A DNA stretch of 5,991 nt from assembly GCA_934278005.1 (NCBI GenBank), contig CAKQWG010000183.1, positions 1-5,991 on the forward strand. The letters run 5' to 3'. A program made the translations under genes and the position numbers. Below the pieces are notes generated by a model. The model saw only the letters and a list, made by a program, of their open reading frames with translations. It ran no database searches and was not told where the DNA came from. The stretch's first letter is position 1, and each line of letters starts with the position of its first letter. Origin of the DNA: an uncultured Pirellulaceae bacterium. Lineage in GTDB: Bacteria; Planctomycetota; Planctomycetia; Pirellulales; Pirellulaceae. Positions 5,383-5,991 of the stretch are shown here, one piece after another.

Positions 5383-5991
5383 ATGGTAATCGGTAACAAA
5401 ATCCAGCGAGCGTTAGCTAGCGTCTGCGTCTGCGTCTGCCTCTGGGCCTGTCTGGGCCTGGCTTCAAGTGTAACACAAGCCAAAGAGGGCGGGGGGAAGC
5501 AGATTCGCTTGGATGTGGGGCTGGCCCATCCGACCATGCATATCGGCGAACACGGCAAGGCCGAGAACCATTTGCGCATCGCGTTAACCGGCTTTGAACT
5601 GCCGACGGATAAGGATCGCATGCCGGTTAATGTGGCTTTGGTAATCGACAAATCGGGTTCGATGCAGGGACAGAAGATCGAGCAAGCTCGTCGAGCCGCG
5701 GCGGCGGCCATCGATCGCTTGCACGCAGATGATATCGTCTCCATCGTGACCTATGACTCAGAGGTTGCTGTCGTGCTTCCCGCCACCAAGGCTACCGACC
5801 GCGAGGGGATCAAGCGTCGCATCGGTGAAATTCAAGCCGGTGGCAATACAGCCCTGTTTGCCGGGGTCAGCAAGGGTGCCGAGGAGCTCAAAAAATTCTT
5901 GGATGACAAACACGTCAATCGCGTCATACTGTTGTCCGATGGATTGGCCAATGTGGGGCCTGCCACGCCGGCCGAACTGGAGGACCTGGGC
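5383..5991 (+). CDS. Secreted von Willebrand factor A domain protein (3' end beyond window)
   Basis: The frame is open to the window edge and gives the first 203 residues. Residues 1-33 form a signal peptide with an unusual Cys-rich core (VCVCVCLWAC) and likely cleavage after TQA. Residues 38-80 are a short beta-rich lead-in. The VWA domain starts at about 82 (VNVALVIDKSGSM). Its metal-ion-dependent adhesion site is complete: Asp89, Ser91 and Ser93 of DxSxS, Thr156 in GGNTAL, and Asp186 in LLSDGLANVG. An intact site predicts binding of a divalent metal and of a protein partner. The sequence resembles the bacterial VWA group often labelled Ca-activated chloride channel homologue or YfbK-like; that label is not evidence of channel activity. 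The product probably acts in the periplasm or outside the cell. A C-terminal domain of unknown type should follow beyond 5991. The start is set by GGGAG 6 nt upstream; the ATG at 5380 is equally in frame. Confidence 0.93.
   Translation, partial: MVIGNKIQRALASVCVCVCLWACLGLASSVTQAKEGGGKQIRLDVGLAHPTMHIGEHGKAENHLRIALTGFELPTDKDRMPVNVALVIDKSGSMQGQKIEQARRAAAAAIDRLHADDIVSIVTYDSEVAVVLPATKATDREGIKRRIGEIQAGGNTALFAGVSKGAEELKKFLDDKHVNRVILLSDGLANVGPATPAELEDLG
5419..5441 (+). repeat. In-frame hexamer repeat within the VWA signal peptide
   Basis: GTCTGC occurs three times in a row (5419-5436), followed by a one-base variant CTCTG, and encodes alternating Val-Cys in the hydrophobic core of the signal peptide. 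Immediately after, the related string GGGCCTGTCTGGGCCTGG continues the low-complexity stretch. Because the unit is six bases, copy-number slippage would change signal length by two residues without shifting the frame. Confidence 0.6.

Noticed and set aside
5334..5744. Minus-strand frame of 136 residues
   Set aside because: Antisense to the VWA gene, whose sequence has an intact domain with its metal site.

Overview
This window looks like chromosomal DNA from a planctomycete, probably of the Pirellulaceae (Rhodopirellula/Blastopirellula-like) group. That assignment is inference. It rests on moderately high GC, loosely packed genes each with its own leader region, weak or variable Shine-Dalgarno sequences, four consecutive genes whose products all begin with an export signal, and a large secreted protein of a style I associate with that group. 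No rRNA, tRNA, CRISPR array, transposase or phage gene is visible.

Layout. Bases 1-69 hold 2.6 copies of a 26-27 bp tandem repeat whose core folds into a small hairpin; it abuts the 3' end of the first gene. Minus strand 702-76 encodes an exported, possibly lipid-anchored glutathione peroxidase (Cys type), preceded by a good extended -10 promoter. Minus strand 3839-834 encodes a 1001-residue secreted protein of unknown function with a long Pro/Ala-rich linker. Bases 3840-4089 are non-coding apart from a possible nine-codon leader ORF, and include a GC-rich hairpin that may terminate the next gene. Minus strand 5097-4090 encodes a secreted six-bladed PQQ-like beta-propeller. Bases 5098-5379 form a divergent promoter region. 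From 5383 to the window edge the plus strand encodes the N-terminal 203 residues of a secreted von Willebrand factor A (VWA) protein with an intact MIDAS metal site.

The three minus-strand genes are separated by 131 and 250 bp and do not look like one tight operon; the glutathione peroxidase has its own promoter. Their shared theme is the cell envelope: peroxide detoxification, a propeller scaffold or sensor, a VWA adhesion/assembly module and a large unknown. No pathway links them. I see no convincing new multi-gene system. The points most worth a second look are the hairpin repeat with an inverted partial copy inside the end of the 1001-residue gene, the leader ORF overlapping the start of that gene, and the unknown protein itself.
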